A DNA stretch of 18,150 nucleotides from JBAZYZ01 sp964366065 (GTDB taxonomy: Bacteria; Patescibacteriota; Minisyncoccia; Phycocordibacterales; VMEP01), in the NCBI GenBank assembly GCA_964366065.1, contig CAYISF010000008.1:1-18150 (forward strand). The letters are read 5' to 3'. Position numbers and translations under genes: made by a program. Under the pieces are notes generated by a model that saw only the letters and a list, made by a program, of their open reading frames with translations, made no database searches and was not told where the DNA came from. Below, in pieces: positions 7,320 through 13,561 of the stretch (position 1 is its first letter; every line of letters starts with the position of its first letter).

Positions 7320-7395
7320 TGGAGCCACCTGTCAGATTCGAACTGACGACATCCACTTTACAAAAGTGGCGCTCTACCAACTGAGCTAAGGTGGC
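7320..7395 (-). tRNA. trnT: tRNA-Thr (anticodon UGU), CCA encoded
   Basis: A 76-nt cloverleaf can be folded by eye. The acceptor stem GCCACCT/AGGTGGC is perfect, the D arm is GCTC/GAGC, and the anticodon stem CCACT/AGTGG encloses the loop TTTGTAA with anticodon TGT (reads ACA). The T arm is GTCAG/CTGAC with loop TTCGAAT. The discriminator is T and CCA is encoded. The gene lies between the HNH gene and the glycosyltransferase on the same strand. Confidence 0.97.
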
Positions 7396-7399
7396 ACAC

Positions 7400-7405
7400 A
7401 TTATA
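7400..7405 (-). promoter_or_regulatory. Candidate -10 box just upstream of tRNA-Thr
   Basis: TATAAT on the minus strand ends only 4 nt before the tRNA 5' end; the overlapping TTTATA at 7402-7407 ends 6 nt before it. I see no convincing -35. If used, the transcript would have almost no 5' leader to remove. Confidence 0.45.
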
Positions 7406-7441
7406 AATTTACAAAAAATCTATTTACCCCTCATTGAATTA

Positions 7442-7846
7442 CTATTTTTTTAATTTTCTCCACATTCTTCCTTTTCCCTTATTAAGATTCCGGAAACTTG
7501 GAGTCAAAGCATGGCAATTTGGACACAATAAACGCAAATTCTTTTCTGAATTGTTTTCAGCATCGCCATCTCTATGGTCAACTTCCACGGGTACTGTCTT
7601 TGTTATTGAGTGTCTCTTGTTCCATCCACAAAGCGAACATTTCTCACCATGTGTTTCTATTAGAAAGCGTTTCAGATGTTTTGAAATATTTCTTGTGGAG
7701 ATGCCTCTGTTGCCGCTTGCCAGTCCGCTTTTCCACCTATCTATATATTCTCTATATTGGTACTTCGCTTGGCATTTATTAGAGCAGTAAAAATAAGTGG
7801 GTCTCTTCATGGCCCCCTTGCATTCTTTGCATACCTTTGTCTCCAT
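7442..7846 (-). CDS. Small HNH endonuclease with N-terminal zinc finger
   Basis: A 134-residue protein. Its N-terminus has CKEC (Cys6, Cys9) and CSNKC (Cys21, Cys25), a likely zinc finger. The C-terminal half is an HNH nuclease: CSLC (70-73), VDHRDGD with Asp90-His91, NNSEKN, and CPNCH (108-112), which together bind structural zinc and the catalytic metal. Such stand-alone HNH proteins are often mobile-element or homing nucleases, but some serve in defence or repair; nothing in the window decides which. The ATG at 7846 is preferred over an upstream start because an extended -10 (TGGTATACT) ends 6 nt before it. It lies just upstream of tRNA-Thr on the same strand. Stop codon is TAG. Confidence 0.85.
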   Translation of the reverse strand: METKVCKECKGAMKRPTYFYCSNKCQAKYQYREYIDRWKSGLASGNRGISTRNISKHLKRFLIETHGEKCSLCGWNKRHSITKTVPVEVDHRDGDAENNSEKNLRLLCPNCHALTPSFRNLNKGKGRMWRKLKK

Positions 7847-7852
7847 AGTGCA

Positions 7853-7861
7853 AGTATACCA
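7853..7861 (-). promoter_or_regulatory. Extended -10 promoter of the HNH gene, leaderless
   Basis: TGGTATACT on the minus strand is a TGN-extended -10, 6 nt before the ATG at 7846. The -35 region shows no good match. No ribosome-binding site lies between, so a leaderless transcript is expected. Confidence 0.6.
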
Positions 7862-7963
7862 TATGCATGGGTGCAACAGGTATACATAATCATAATAACA
7901 AAGTATTATTTTAGGATAATCAAAAAACTATGACCTCTGACCTACAACTTACAACAAAATAGG

Positions 7964-7992
7964 CTCCAAAACAAACGATATTTGTGTTGGAG
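7964..7992. terminator. Imperfect hairpin downstream of the small membrane protein gene
   Basis: CTCCAAAACAAA (7964-7975) and TTTGTGTTGGAG (7981-7992) pair with one mismatch around a 5-nt loop. It lies about 28 bp past the stop of the minus-strand gene ending at 8020. The minus-strand tail (CCTATTTTG) is a poor U-tract, so termination is only a possibility. I see no gene in 7877-8019. Confidence 0.4.
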
Positions 7993-8019
7993 ATTTTCCT
8001 AAACGCTAAAAGCTATGAG

Positions 8020-8418
8020 CTATTCGTGATAATTATTTTTTTTCTGAATCTCCTCTTTGTGCGCCTGGATGTCTTTCAAAAACACGGATGAACTGCTGCC
8101 ATGCTTAAGGTAGTGCGGCAAATGCTTCGGCAAGAGTTTCGATATTTTGGACCATTCTTTTCTGGCCGTTTCAAAAATATGGCGGGTAAGAATGTCAAAC
8201 TGCGAAAGTAAGAATGCCAGAGTGTGGACGGAAAAAATTCTCGCTTTCTTTAAAAATACTTCGGCCGCTCTTTCTATTTGGTCGGCTGAGAAAAAAGTTT
8301 CCGGAATTTTTTCACCAGAGACGGAAAGGCGGCCAACCCGTATCTCCCATACGCGGAAAGAGAGCATAACCGCAAGAACCAAAACGGAGAGGATTAGAAA
8401 AATCGCGGAAAGCAACAT
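8020..8418 (-). CDS. Hypothetical protein with one N-terminal membrane anchor
   Basis: I do not recognise this 132-residue protein. A hydrophobic stretch at residues 1-22 should anchor it in the membrane. The rest is basic and mostly helical, with a run of His/Leu/Lys (LLPKHLPHYLKHG) near 93-106 and a charged C-terminus. There are no cysteines and no catalytic motif that I can see. It starts 9 nt after the tsf stop and so is probably transcribed with rpsB-tsf. The lack of a signal-peptide cleavage site favours a retained anchor. Stop codon is TAG. Confidence 0.7.
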   Translation of the reverse strand: MLLSAIFLILSVLVLAVMLSFRVWEIRVGRLSVSGEKIPETFFSADQIERAAEVFLKKARIFSVHTLAFLLSQFDILTRHIFETARKEWSKISKLLPKHLPHYLKHGSSSSVFLKDIQAHKEEIQKKNNYHE

Positions 8419-8427
8419 AAGTGTATT

Positions 8428-9015
8428 TTACACCGAAAATCGCGCAAAGTGGGCAATTTCTATCTTTTCACCGAATTTTTGGATGGCACCGTCAATAAGC
8501 CCGGCAATAGTCAGATCCTCATTTTTCACAAATGTTTGGGACATCAGCACGCGCTCTCCGAAATAAGCGTCCAATTTCCCCTGAAGAATTTTCCCGCGAA
8601 TAGCCGGGTCTTTCTTACCCTGGGAATCAACTTCTTTTTCGAACATTTCGCGCGCGGCGGAAAGAGCCCTAGCCGGAATGTCGTCGGTTTTCAGATATTC
8701 CGGATTAGTTGCCGCAATGTGCATGGCGATATCATAGGCGATTTTTTTGAACTCTTCATTTTTGGCCACGAAATCCGTTTCTGAAAGCAGTTCTACCATA
8801 GCGCCAATCGTACCGCTCGAGTGTATATAGGCAGCCACGGTGCCAGCACCGAGCGTGCGGCCTGATTTCTTATCTGCAATGTCGCGGCTTTTCTTTTTCA
8901 AAATAAGAAGGGCTTTTTCTTTATCCCCTCCCGCCTCAAGAAGCGCCTTCTTGCATTGCATAACAGAAACACCCGTTGCGTTTCTCAGTTCTTTTACCTG
9001 ATCTGTTGTTACCAT
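8428..9015 (-). CDS. tsf: Elongation factor Ts
   Basis: The guanine-nucleotide exchange factor that regenerates EF-Tu-GTP. It has 195 residues, the short form, against about 280 in E. coli. The N-terminal UBA-like domain reads TTDQVKELRNATGVSVMQCKKAL (positions 3-25), and the core has the conserved TDFVAKNEEF (80-89) that contacts EF-Tu. It lacks the second large core repeat of the long form, as in several compact bacteria. It follows rpsB by 59 nt on the same strand, the classic rpsB-tsf pair. A weak hairpin with a U-rich tail lies between them and could lower tsf expression. No Shine-Dalgarno sequence precedes the ATG. Confidence 0.95.
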   Translation of the reverse strand: MVTTDQVKELRNATGVSVMQCKKALLEAGGDKEKALLILKKKSRDIADKKSGRTLGAGTVAAYIHSSGTIGAMVELLSETDFVAKNEEFKKIAYDIAMHIAATNPEYLKTDDIPARALSAAREMFEKEVDSQGKKDPAIRGKILQGKLDAYFGERVLMSQTFVKNEDLTIAGLIDGAIQKFGEKIEIAHFARFSV

Positions 9016-9037
9016 ATTGAATTAGTTTTTAGAAAAT

Positions 9038-9069
9038 GAAATAAAAAACAAAGAGAAAAACATTCTCTT
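9038..9069 (-). terminator. Possible attenuating hairpin between rpsB and tsf
   Basis: On the minus strand AAGAGA (from 9069) pairs with TCTCTT (to 9051) around a 7-nt loop, followed by TGTTTTTTATTT. The stem is only 6 bp and AT-rich, so it would be a weak terminator or pause site just after the rpsB stop. Confidence 0.35.
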
Positions 9070-9074
9070 AATCT

Positions 9075-9785
9075 CTATTTTGCGATTTCCGCATTTGCCG
9101 ACTTACCTTCCTTGTACGCTTCGGCTATTTCGCCGACGAAAAACGCTATGCTTGAAACGGAAGCGTCATTCCCGATAATCGGATATGTCACTTGCTTTAA
9201 GTCGCAATCGGAATTGGAAAGGCTCACTACCGGAATTTTCATCTTGCGCGCTTCCGCCACGGCAATATTTTCCTTTTTGGAATCCACGACAAAAATCGCG
9301 GCGGGCAAATTTTTAAGCGACGAGAGTCCGGAGAAATACTTTTCCAGGCGCGCGATTTCGCGGTCTATCATAAGCCGCTCTTTTTTGGTATATACCTGCG
9401 TCGCCCCTTTCTCGCGGTTTTCCAAAAGAGCGGCGAGCTTATCAATGCGCTTTTTTATCTCCGGAAAATTCGTGAGTGTTCCGCCTATCCAGCGTTCAAC
9501 AACATACGGCTGGCCTAATTCCTCCGCCGTACGCTTAACTATATCGCGCGCCTCCGGCTTGGATCCGATGAAGATTATGGTGCGGCCGGCGGCAGAAAGT
9601 GATTTTACGAATTCGCGCGCCTTAGCGGAGAGTTCGTCTATTTTCTCCAAATTCAGAATATCCACCCGATTTTTTGTTCCTAAAACGAATGGTTTCGCGC
9701 TCGGATGGCGGCGCGTGCGGGTATAGCCGAAGTGGGCTCCGGCGGTAAGCATTTCGTCAATTTTTGAATTTGTTTTCGTTGCCAT
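9075..9785 (-). CDS. rpsB: 30S ribosomal protein uS2
   Basis: A small-subunit protein needed for late 30S assembly and for docking bS1 where that protein exists. It has 236 residues, close to the normal length. Recognisable signatures are LTAGAHFGYTRTRRHP near the N-terminus (13-28), the RWIGGTLTNF motif (98-107), and PAAIFVVDSKKENIAVAEARK followed by IPVVSLSNSDCDL in the C-terminal part. It is the first gene of the rpsB-tsf unit. Unlike most genes here it has a promoter with a short leader: an extended -10 (TGCTATATT) about 21 nt before the ATG. Stop codon is TAG. Confidence 0.96.
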   Translation of the reverse strand: MATKTNSKIDEMLTAGAHFGYTRTRRHPSAKPFVLGTKNRVDILNLEKIDELSAKAREFVKSLSAAGRTIIFIGSKPEARDIVKRTAEELGQPYVVERWIGGTLTNFPEIKKRIDKLAALLENREKGATQVYTKKERLMIDREIARLEKYFSGLSSLKNLPAAIFVVDSKKENIAVAEARKMKIPVVSLSNSDCDLKQVTYPIIGNDASVSSIAFFVGEIAEAYKEGKSANAEIAK

Positions 9786-9806
9786 ATTTATTTAACTAGG
9801 TTAATT

Positions 9807-9835
9807 AATATAGCAAAAAGATGGTCGTTACGCAA
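9807..9835 (-). promoter_or_regulatory. rpsB promoter with extended -10
   Basis: On the minus strand TTGCGT (9835-9830), a 17-nt spacer, and TATATT (9812-9807) preceded by TGC. The predicted start leaves a leader of about 15 nt containing the small palindrome TTAACCTAGTTAA. It differs from the leaderless promoters elsewhere in the window. Confidence 0.55.
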
Positions 9836-9958
9836 ACATATCAAGCTTTTTGCATAACGTTGGAGCGAGCCTCCGTTTTTGAAAAGCCTTGCGCAGTCCG
9901 TCGGGACGAGCAGAGAAATCCGACAGTCGGCGGATATTCGTGCTTTTCAAAAACGGAG
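9826..9958. repeat. Hairpin array with 17-bp perfect inverted arms between prfA and rpsB
   Basis: CTCCGTTTTTGAAAAGC (9871-9887) and its exact reverse complement (9942-9958) enclose 54 bp with further small hairpins (GTCC 9896-9899 with GGAC 9904-9907; ATCCG 9918-9922 with CGGAT 9931-9935). A second inverted repeat, CGTTACGCAAA (9826-9836) with TTTGCATAACG (9849-9859), lies beside it and overlaps the rpsB -35. The core shares TGCGCAGTNCGTC with the island at 1722-1872. It could act as the prfA 3' end, but its size and nested form suggest a dispersed element. Confidence 0.7.
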
Positions 9959-9969
9959 TCGAGAGATTT

Positions 9970-10950
9970 TCATTCTTCTTCCGTTCCGACAGCGCCGGTC
10001 CGTTCAAACTCGGCAAACGCTTCCACAATCGGTCCCAAGTCACCGCTCAAAATCTTAGGCACGTTATGCCACGTCTGCTTGATACGATGGTCGGTAATTC
10101 TGTCTTGCGGAATATTATATGTCCTAATTTTCTCCGACCGGTCTCCTGTCCCAATCTGGCTTTTCTTTTTCTCGGCCATTATTTTTGTTTCCTCTTCCTC
10201 TTTCTGCAAAGCGAGGCGCGCCGTGAGTATGCTCATCGCTTTTTCCCGATTTTTGGCCTGGCTTCGCTCGCTCGTGGAGCGAACAGCAATGCCGGAGGGC
10301 TTGTGAATGAGGCGTACCGCGGTTTCCACTTTATTCACATTCTGTCCGCCGGCGCCGCCGGAGCGGGAAAATTCCATTTCAATGTCCGACGGGCTTATAA
10401 TGAACTGCTCCGTTTTTCTGATTGGCAAAATGGCGACCGACGCGGTGCTTGTGTGAATCCTTCCCGACTTTTCCGTAGCCGGTATTCGTTGCACGCGATG
10501 CACTCCCATTTCATAGCGAAGCGCCTTGTGCGCCCCTTTGCCCATAATTTCGAATGTCACCTCTTTATATCCTCCTTTTTCGCTTTTGGATTCATCGAGT
10601 TTCGTTACTTCCCAATTATTCCGCTCAGCGAATTTCGCGTACATTTCCGCAAGTTCGTAGGCGAAAAGAGATGCTTCTTCACCGCCTTGGCCGGCGTGCA
10701 CTTCAAGGATTACTCCGACCGGTCTTTCTTTCTCTTCCTCTTCGGTGGCAAGGATGTTACTGATCTGCAGTTCAATTGCTTCTTTCTGAATGCGGACGTT
10801 TGAAATCTCTCCTTCCCCCATAATAGCCATGCTTGGATCGTTCGCGACCATGGCGCGAACGTCCGCTTCCTCCTTTAAGAGGCGCTCATATTCAGCCGCG
10901 AGATACACCGTCCGGTTGTTTTTCTTAAGTTCTTCAATATTCAATTCCAT
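9970..10950 (-). CDS. prfA: Peptide chain release factor 1
   Basis: Recognises UAA and UAG on the ribosome and triggers peptide release. It has 326 residues. The stop-codon-reading tripeptide PAT (157-159, in RIPATEKSGRIHTS) marks RF1 rather than RF2, which carries SPF. The catalytic GGQ is at 201-203 (SGGAGGQNVNKVE); its glutamine is normally methylated. The N-terminal domain is somewhat shortened compared with typical RF1 (about 355-360 residues). The gene itself ends in TGA, which RF1 does not read, so an RF2 must exist and UGA is a stop here. It follows rpmE, a common pairing in bacteria, with a strong hairpin in the 64-nt gap. Confidence 0.96.
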   Translation of the reverse strand: MELNIEELKKNNRTVYLAAEYERLLKEEADVRAMVANDPSMAIMGEGEISNVRIQKEAIELQISNILATEEEEKERPVGVILEVHAGQGGEEASLFAYELAEMYAKFAERNNWEVTKLDESKSEKGGYKEVTFEIMGKGAHKALRYEMGVHRVQRIPATEKSGRIHTSTASVAILPIRKTEQFIISPSDIEMEFSRSGGAGGQNVNKVETAVRLIHKPSGIAVRSTSERSQAKNREKAMSILTARLALQKEEEETKIMAEKKKSQIGTGDRSEKIRTYNIPQDRITDHRIKQTWHNVPKILSGDLGPIVEAFAEFERTGAVGTEEE

Positions 10951-10970
10951 ATAAGATTGCGTGTACGTGT

Positions 10971-11009
10971 TCCAAAAGACAAACGGATTCTTTCCGCTTG
11001 TCTTTTGGA
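10971..11009. terminator. Strong hairpin in the rpmE-prfA gap
   Basis: TCCAAAAGACAA (10971-10982) and TTGTCTTTTGGA (10998-11009) form a perfect 12-bp stem, continued after one mismatch by CGGA/TCCG around a 5-nt loop. On the minus strand no U-tract follows, so it is more likely a processing or stability element than an intrinsic terminator. On the plus strand a TTATTTTTT run follows at a short distance. Confidence 0.55.
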
Positions 11010-11014
11010 GGGAG

Positions 11015-11281
11015 TTATTTTTTAACGCCCGCTTTCTTTGGCGCTTTTTTGGTCTTTGGCGCTGCTGCTTTTACGGTCTCGTGAGCGGCTTTTCTCTTTT
11101 TGAACTTTTCCACGCGGCCGGCAGTGTCCACTATTTTTTCCGTACCGGTATAGAAGGGGTGGCAGGCCGAACAAATTTCCACGTGAATTTCTGGCATGGT
11201 TGACGACACTTCATAAGTCGCTCCGCAGGCGCAGGCAGCCTTCACTTTCGGATAATATGCCGGGTGGATATCCTTTTTCAT
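11015..11281 (-). CDS. rpmE: 50S ribosomal protein bL31 (zinc-binding type)
   Basis: A large-subunit protein at the intersubunit bridge. It has 88 residues; the usual length is about 66-75. MKKDIHPAYYPKV at the start, CACG (Cys17, Cys19), CSACHPFYTG (Cys37, Cys40) and KIVDTAGRVEKFKKR are standard, and the four cysteines make it the zinc-containing C+ form. The last 25 residues (AAHETVKAAAPKTKKAPKKA and onward) form a Lys/Ala/Pro tail absent from typical bL31. A -35/-10 pair ends 7 nt before the ATG, so the mRNA is probably leaderless. It is followed by prfA. Confidence 0.95.
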   Translation of the reverse strand: MKKDIHPAYYPKVKAACACGATYEVSSTMPEIHVEICSACHPFYTGTEKIVDTAGRVEKFKKRKAAHETVKAAAPKTKKAPKKAGVKK

Positions 11282-11288
11282 GAGACAA

Positions 11289-11317
11289 ACTCTAACAAAC
11301 AGCTAGTTTTTTTGCAA
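11289..11317 (-). promoter_or_regulatory. rpmE promoter, leaderless
   Basis: On the minus strand TTGCAA (11317-11312), a 17-nt spacer and TAGAGT (11294-11289), then 7 nt to the ATG at 11281. The -35 lies inside the last codons of the preceding gene. Both hexamers match consensus at four of six positions. Confidence 0.5.
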
Positions 11318-12745
11318 GATATTTATTTGTTGTTGATATTTTTCAGCAAGACTATTGGGATCACCGGCATAATAACCCACGATATCTGTTCCGTAGAAAC
11401 GAAGACTTTTTTTGTTGGCATTGGCACAACCGGCCAGATAACACATTGCCGCCCGAAATTCCGCTTGGTATGTACCCTTCCCTGCGCCGTTATCCTTAAG
11501 CAATAATCCTGCCGCCATAAAAGCATCTTTTGGTTCCCATGGATTAGGCGGAGTATTTCCCGTAAGCGCTCCGATGCGATCTTTACCCGAATCGTATTCC
11601 CATGGACCGATCCATGAACCGTTCGAATTCTTGCCGCATTTGCCCGTCGTGATATTTATATAGCCGGCAAAACATACCCAAGTGGATGGGATAAATTGCG
11701 CTGGGCCCATTGCTCCGCCATAGCCGTACCATGGCTTTTTTGATACGGGCATAGTATCCGGATTCAACCCCAAACTGGCTGTTATTTGCGGGAATATAGG
11801 TTGGTCTCTTGTCGGGTGCATATCCACCCGCCAATTTCCGCTTCCCAGATTTTCACCCAAATTAGTTTCTTCGGTAATGATACCCAAAAGAAATGCCGGT
11901 CGTACACCCGTTTTTTGAAAAGCCACCGTCGCGTATTCATAGGCCTTCTCAAATGAAATCGCCTTGGAACCCTGAAGGACGAAGAGTTCACTTCTTATGG
12001 CGGCGGCATCCTTCTGCCGCGCCGCGAGAATTTTTTGATACTCCGCTTCCTGTCCGCGCGTATCTTTTAATATTTTTGCTTTGTCGGCTTTGTTCTGGAC
12101 GATGCGCTTTTTCTCAAGCGCTTGAATGGCGCGGAGCTGAACCTCTTCGGTTTTCTTGTCTTCAAGCACTTTCTTTTCTTCCTCGGTCTCTTGTTTATCC
12201 GCTTGCACAATGTCGTGCGATTTGATTAAGGCACCTTCTATGGAATTAAATCGGTCAATATCAGAAAAAAATTGGGAAATTGTGGTATCCGAGAGAACAA
12301 GTTCCGCAAGCGAAGTATTTTCCATTTGAGCGGTCATTCTAAGAATCTGAGCTAGGGATTCAAGTTCTCTGTTTAATTTTATGCTTAAAACGCCGATAGT
12401 TTTCTGCTTGCCGTAGATATCGTTCGTTAAATTCTGAATCGTAATATCCCGCGCTTTGATACTCAAATCTGCTTCTTTGATTTTCGCGTCAAATATGGCT
12501 ATATCGCGTTCCAGCGAAACCGCCTGCTGCTCTTTGTCCTTTATAATCTGCTGTTGGGCTTCTATCTGCGACTCAAGAATATTTAGTTCACTTTGGAGCT
12601 GCGCGCGACGATTGGCTACGTCGCTTGTCGCCTGTTCCGGAGTGGTCGCCTGCGCAAATGCCACAACTGCGGGCAAAATAAAAAAAAACGCGAGTGATAC
12701 GGATATAATCGGCGTAAAAAGAAAAGGCATGAGTTTTTTCCCCAT
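11303..12745 (-). CDS. Secreted coiled-coil protein with lytic-transglycosylase-like domain
   Basis: A 480-residue envelope protein. A signal peptide (residues 1-32, ending AFA before QATTP) is followed by a long coiled coil rich in Gln/Glu/Lys (about 40-256), like the N-terminal part of PcsB/EnvC-type proteins. The C-terminal domain (about 261-461) resembles MltB-type lytic transglycosylases: TEETNLGENLG with Glu292/Glu293 as the likely catalytic acid, and YGGAMGPAQFIPSTW (342-356). It probably cuts peptidoglycan glycan strands during growth or division, with the coil as a regulatory or docking arm. I place the start at the ATG at 12745, just after the signal for an extended -10; 44 further upstream residues would overlap rplY in another frame and are not credible. 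Two cysteine pairs in the C-terminal domain may form disulfides. Confidence 0.85.
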   Translation of the reverse strand: MGKKLMPFLFTPIISVSLAFFFILPAVVAFAQATTPEQATSDVANRRAQLQSELNILESQIEAQQQIIKDKEQQAVSLERDIAIFDAKIKEADLSIKARDITIQNLTNDIYGKQKTIGVLSIKLNRELESLAQILRMTAQMENTSLAELVLSDTTISQFFSDIDRFNSIEGALIKSHDIVQADKQETEEEKKVLEDKKTEEVQLRAIQALEKKRIVQNKADKAKILKDTRGQEAEYQKILAARQKDAAAIRSELFVLQGSKAISFEKAYEYATVAFQKTGVRPAFLLGIITEETNLGENLGSGNWRVDMHPTRDQPIFPQITASLGLNPDTMPVSKKPWYGYGGAMGPAQFIPSTWVCFAGYINITTGKCGKNSNGSWIGPWEYDSGKDRIGALTGNTPPNPWEPKDAFMAAGLLLKDNGAGKGTYQAEFRAAMCYLAGCANANKKSLRFYGTDIVGYYAGDPNSLAEKYQQQINILQKN

Positions 12746-12752
12746 GCCCCTT

Positions 12753-12761
12753 ATTTTATCA
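12753..12761 (-). promoter_or_regulatory. Extended -10 promoter of the lytic-transglycosylase-like gene
   Basis: TGATAAAAT on the minus strand ends 7 nt before the ATG at 12745. The gap contains AAGGGG, but it is too close to the ATG for a normal Shine-Dalgarno sequence. It lies in the 25-nt gap after rplY and could act in addition to read-through. Confidence 0.55.
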
Positions 12762-12770
12762 CACGAGAAA

Positions 12771-13469
12771 TTACTTTTCTTTCTTTTCTTCCTTCTTTTC
12801 TTTTTCCTCGGTGGCGGGCACTGCCGATTCCGCTTCGGCGCCTTCAATTTCCTCCTTTCCGCGCTTCTCCACTTCAATGGCGGACATGTCTATCGCCTCC
12901 GGCGGTTTTTCAATCTCTTCTTCTTTCCTGGCTTCCGAAATCAGAGCGACGATATCACTTTCTTTGGTTTTAAGCCTTACCCCGCTTGGTAGAGAAATGT
13001 CACCGGCGGTAATGTGACTGTTCAATTCGGCCAAGGCGGAAATGTCCGCTGTGAGCGAATGCGGCAGGTCTTTTGGCAGAGCTTCTATTTCCAGTTCATG
13101 CAGGACTTTGACCAGCACTCCGCCCAAGTCATTAACAGCCGGCGAAACACCGATGAATTCAAGCGGTACTTCTACTTCAATCAACTTGTCCTGTTCAACA
13201 ATATAAAAATCAACGTGAACAGGTTCGTCTTTAACGGGGTCAAATTGCACCTCGTGAATAATAGCGCCAAGTTCCCCTTTGTCGGTTTTTAGGGTTACGA
13301 TGCTTGATTCTCCGGCTTCCTTCCAGACCTTTTTGAAATCAATAGGATTTAGAGAAACAGGAGTTGATTTTTCCTTGCGGCCGTAAAAAACAGCCGGGAG
13401 CTTTCCTTTTTCCCGGAGAATTTTTGGGTTTACTTTTACGTCTCGCGCTTCAGTTTTCAGCTCAAACAT
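12771..13469 (-). CDS. rplY: 50S ribosomal protein bL25, CTC form
   Basis: A general-stress (CTC/TL5-type) bL25 that binds 5S rRNA. It has 232 residues. The N-terminal 5S-binding domain covers about 1-92 (KLPAVFYGRKE at 23-33; VQFDPVKDEPVHVDFY at 74-89), and the beta-rich C-terminal domain covers about 95-182 (VEVPLEFIGVSPAVNDLGGVL). An acidic, Lys/Glu-rich tail of about 50 residues follows. Start MFELKTEARD is the family norm. The ATG at 13469 has the best promoter in the window 7 nt upstream, so the mRNA is predicted to be leaderless. It is the first gene of the unit reading toward the lytic-transglycosylase-like protein. Confidence 0.94.
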   Translation of the reverse strand: MFELKTEARDVKVNPKILREKGKLPAVFYGRKEKSTPVSLNPIDFKKVWKEAGESSIVTLKTDKGELGAIIHEVQFDPVKDEPVHVDFYIVEQDKLIEVEVPLEFIGVSPAVNDLGGVLVKVLHELEIEALPKDLPHSLTADISALAELNSHITAGDISLPSGVRLKTKESDIVALISEARKEEEIEKPPEAIDMSAIEVEKRGKEEIEGAEAESAVPATEEKEKKEEKKEK

Positions 13470-13476
13470 GGGTTCT

Positions 13477-13504
13477 AGTATACGTAAAAGTCGCAAAAAG
13501 TCAA
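13477..13504 (-). promoter_or_regulatory. rplY promoter, leaderless, -35 inside a terminator tail
   Basis: On the minus strand TTGACT (13504-13499), a 16-nt spacer and TATACT (13482-13477), then 7 nt to the ATG at 13469. Each hexamer matches consensus at five of six positions. The TTGACT is part of the T-rich tail of the upstream hairpin. Confidence 0.75.
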
Positions 13505-13537
13505 AACCCTGTAGTGAGCTTTGCTCTACTACGGGGT
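13496..13537 (-). terminator. Rho-independent terminator of the one-TM hypothetical gene
   Basis: On the minus strand ACCCCGTAGT (from 13537) pairs with ACTACAGGGT (to 13506) with one mismatch. An inner GAGC/GCTC stem closes a 3-nt loop after a 1-nt bulge. The tail is TTTTGACTTTTT. It sits 24 bp after the stop of the gene at 13562. Confidence 0.65.
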
Positions 13538-13561
13538 AAAGCTTTCTACGAATTGAAAAAA

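Noticed and set aside
7308..7328. Glycosyltransferase start at GTG 7328
   Set aside because: It would start inside the 3' acceptor stem of tRNA-Thr; the ATG at 7307 is free of the tRNA and begins a plausible N-terminus.
9970..9972. Recoded UGA as in Gracilibacteria/Absconditabacteria
   Set aside because: prfA ends in TGA at its expected length, and the long genes show no in-frame TGA, so the standard code fits.
9889..10803. 304-residue plus-strand open frame
   Set aside because: A shadow of prfA on the other strand, Phe/Arg-rich and without recognisable domains.
12746..12877. 44 Arg/Lys-rich residues before the lytic-transglycosylase-like protein
   Set aside because: They come from reading the acidic rplY tail in another frame; the signal peptide starts after the ATG at 12745.
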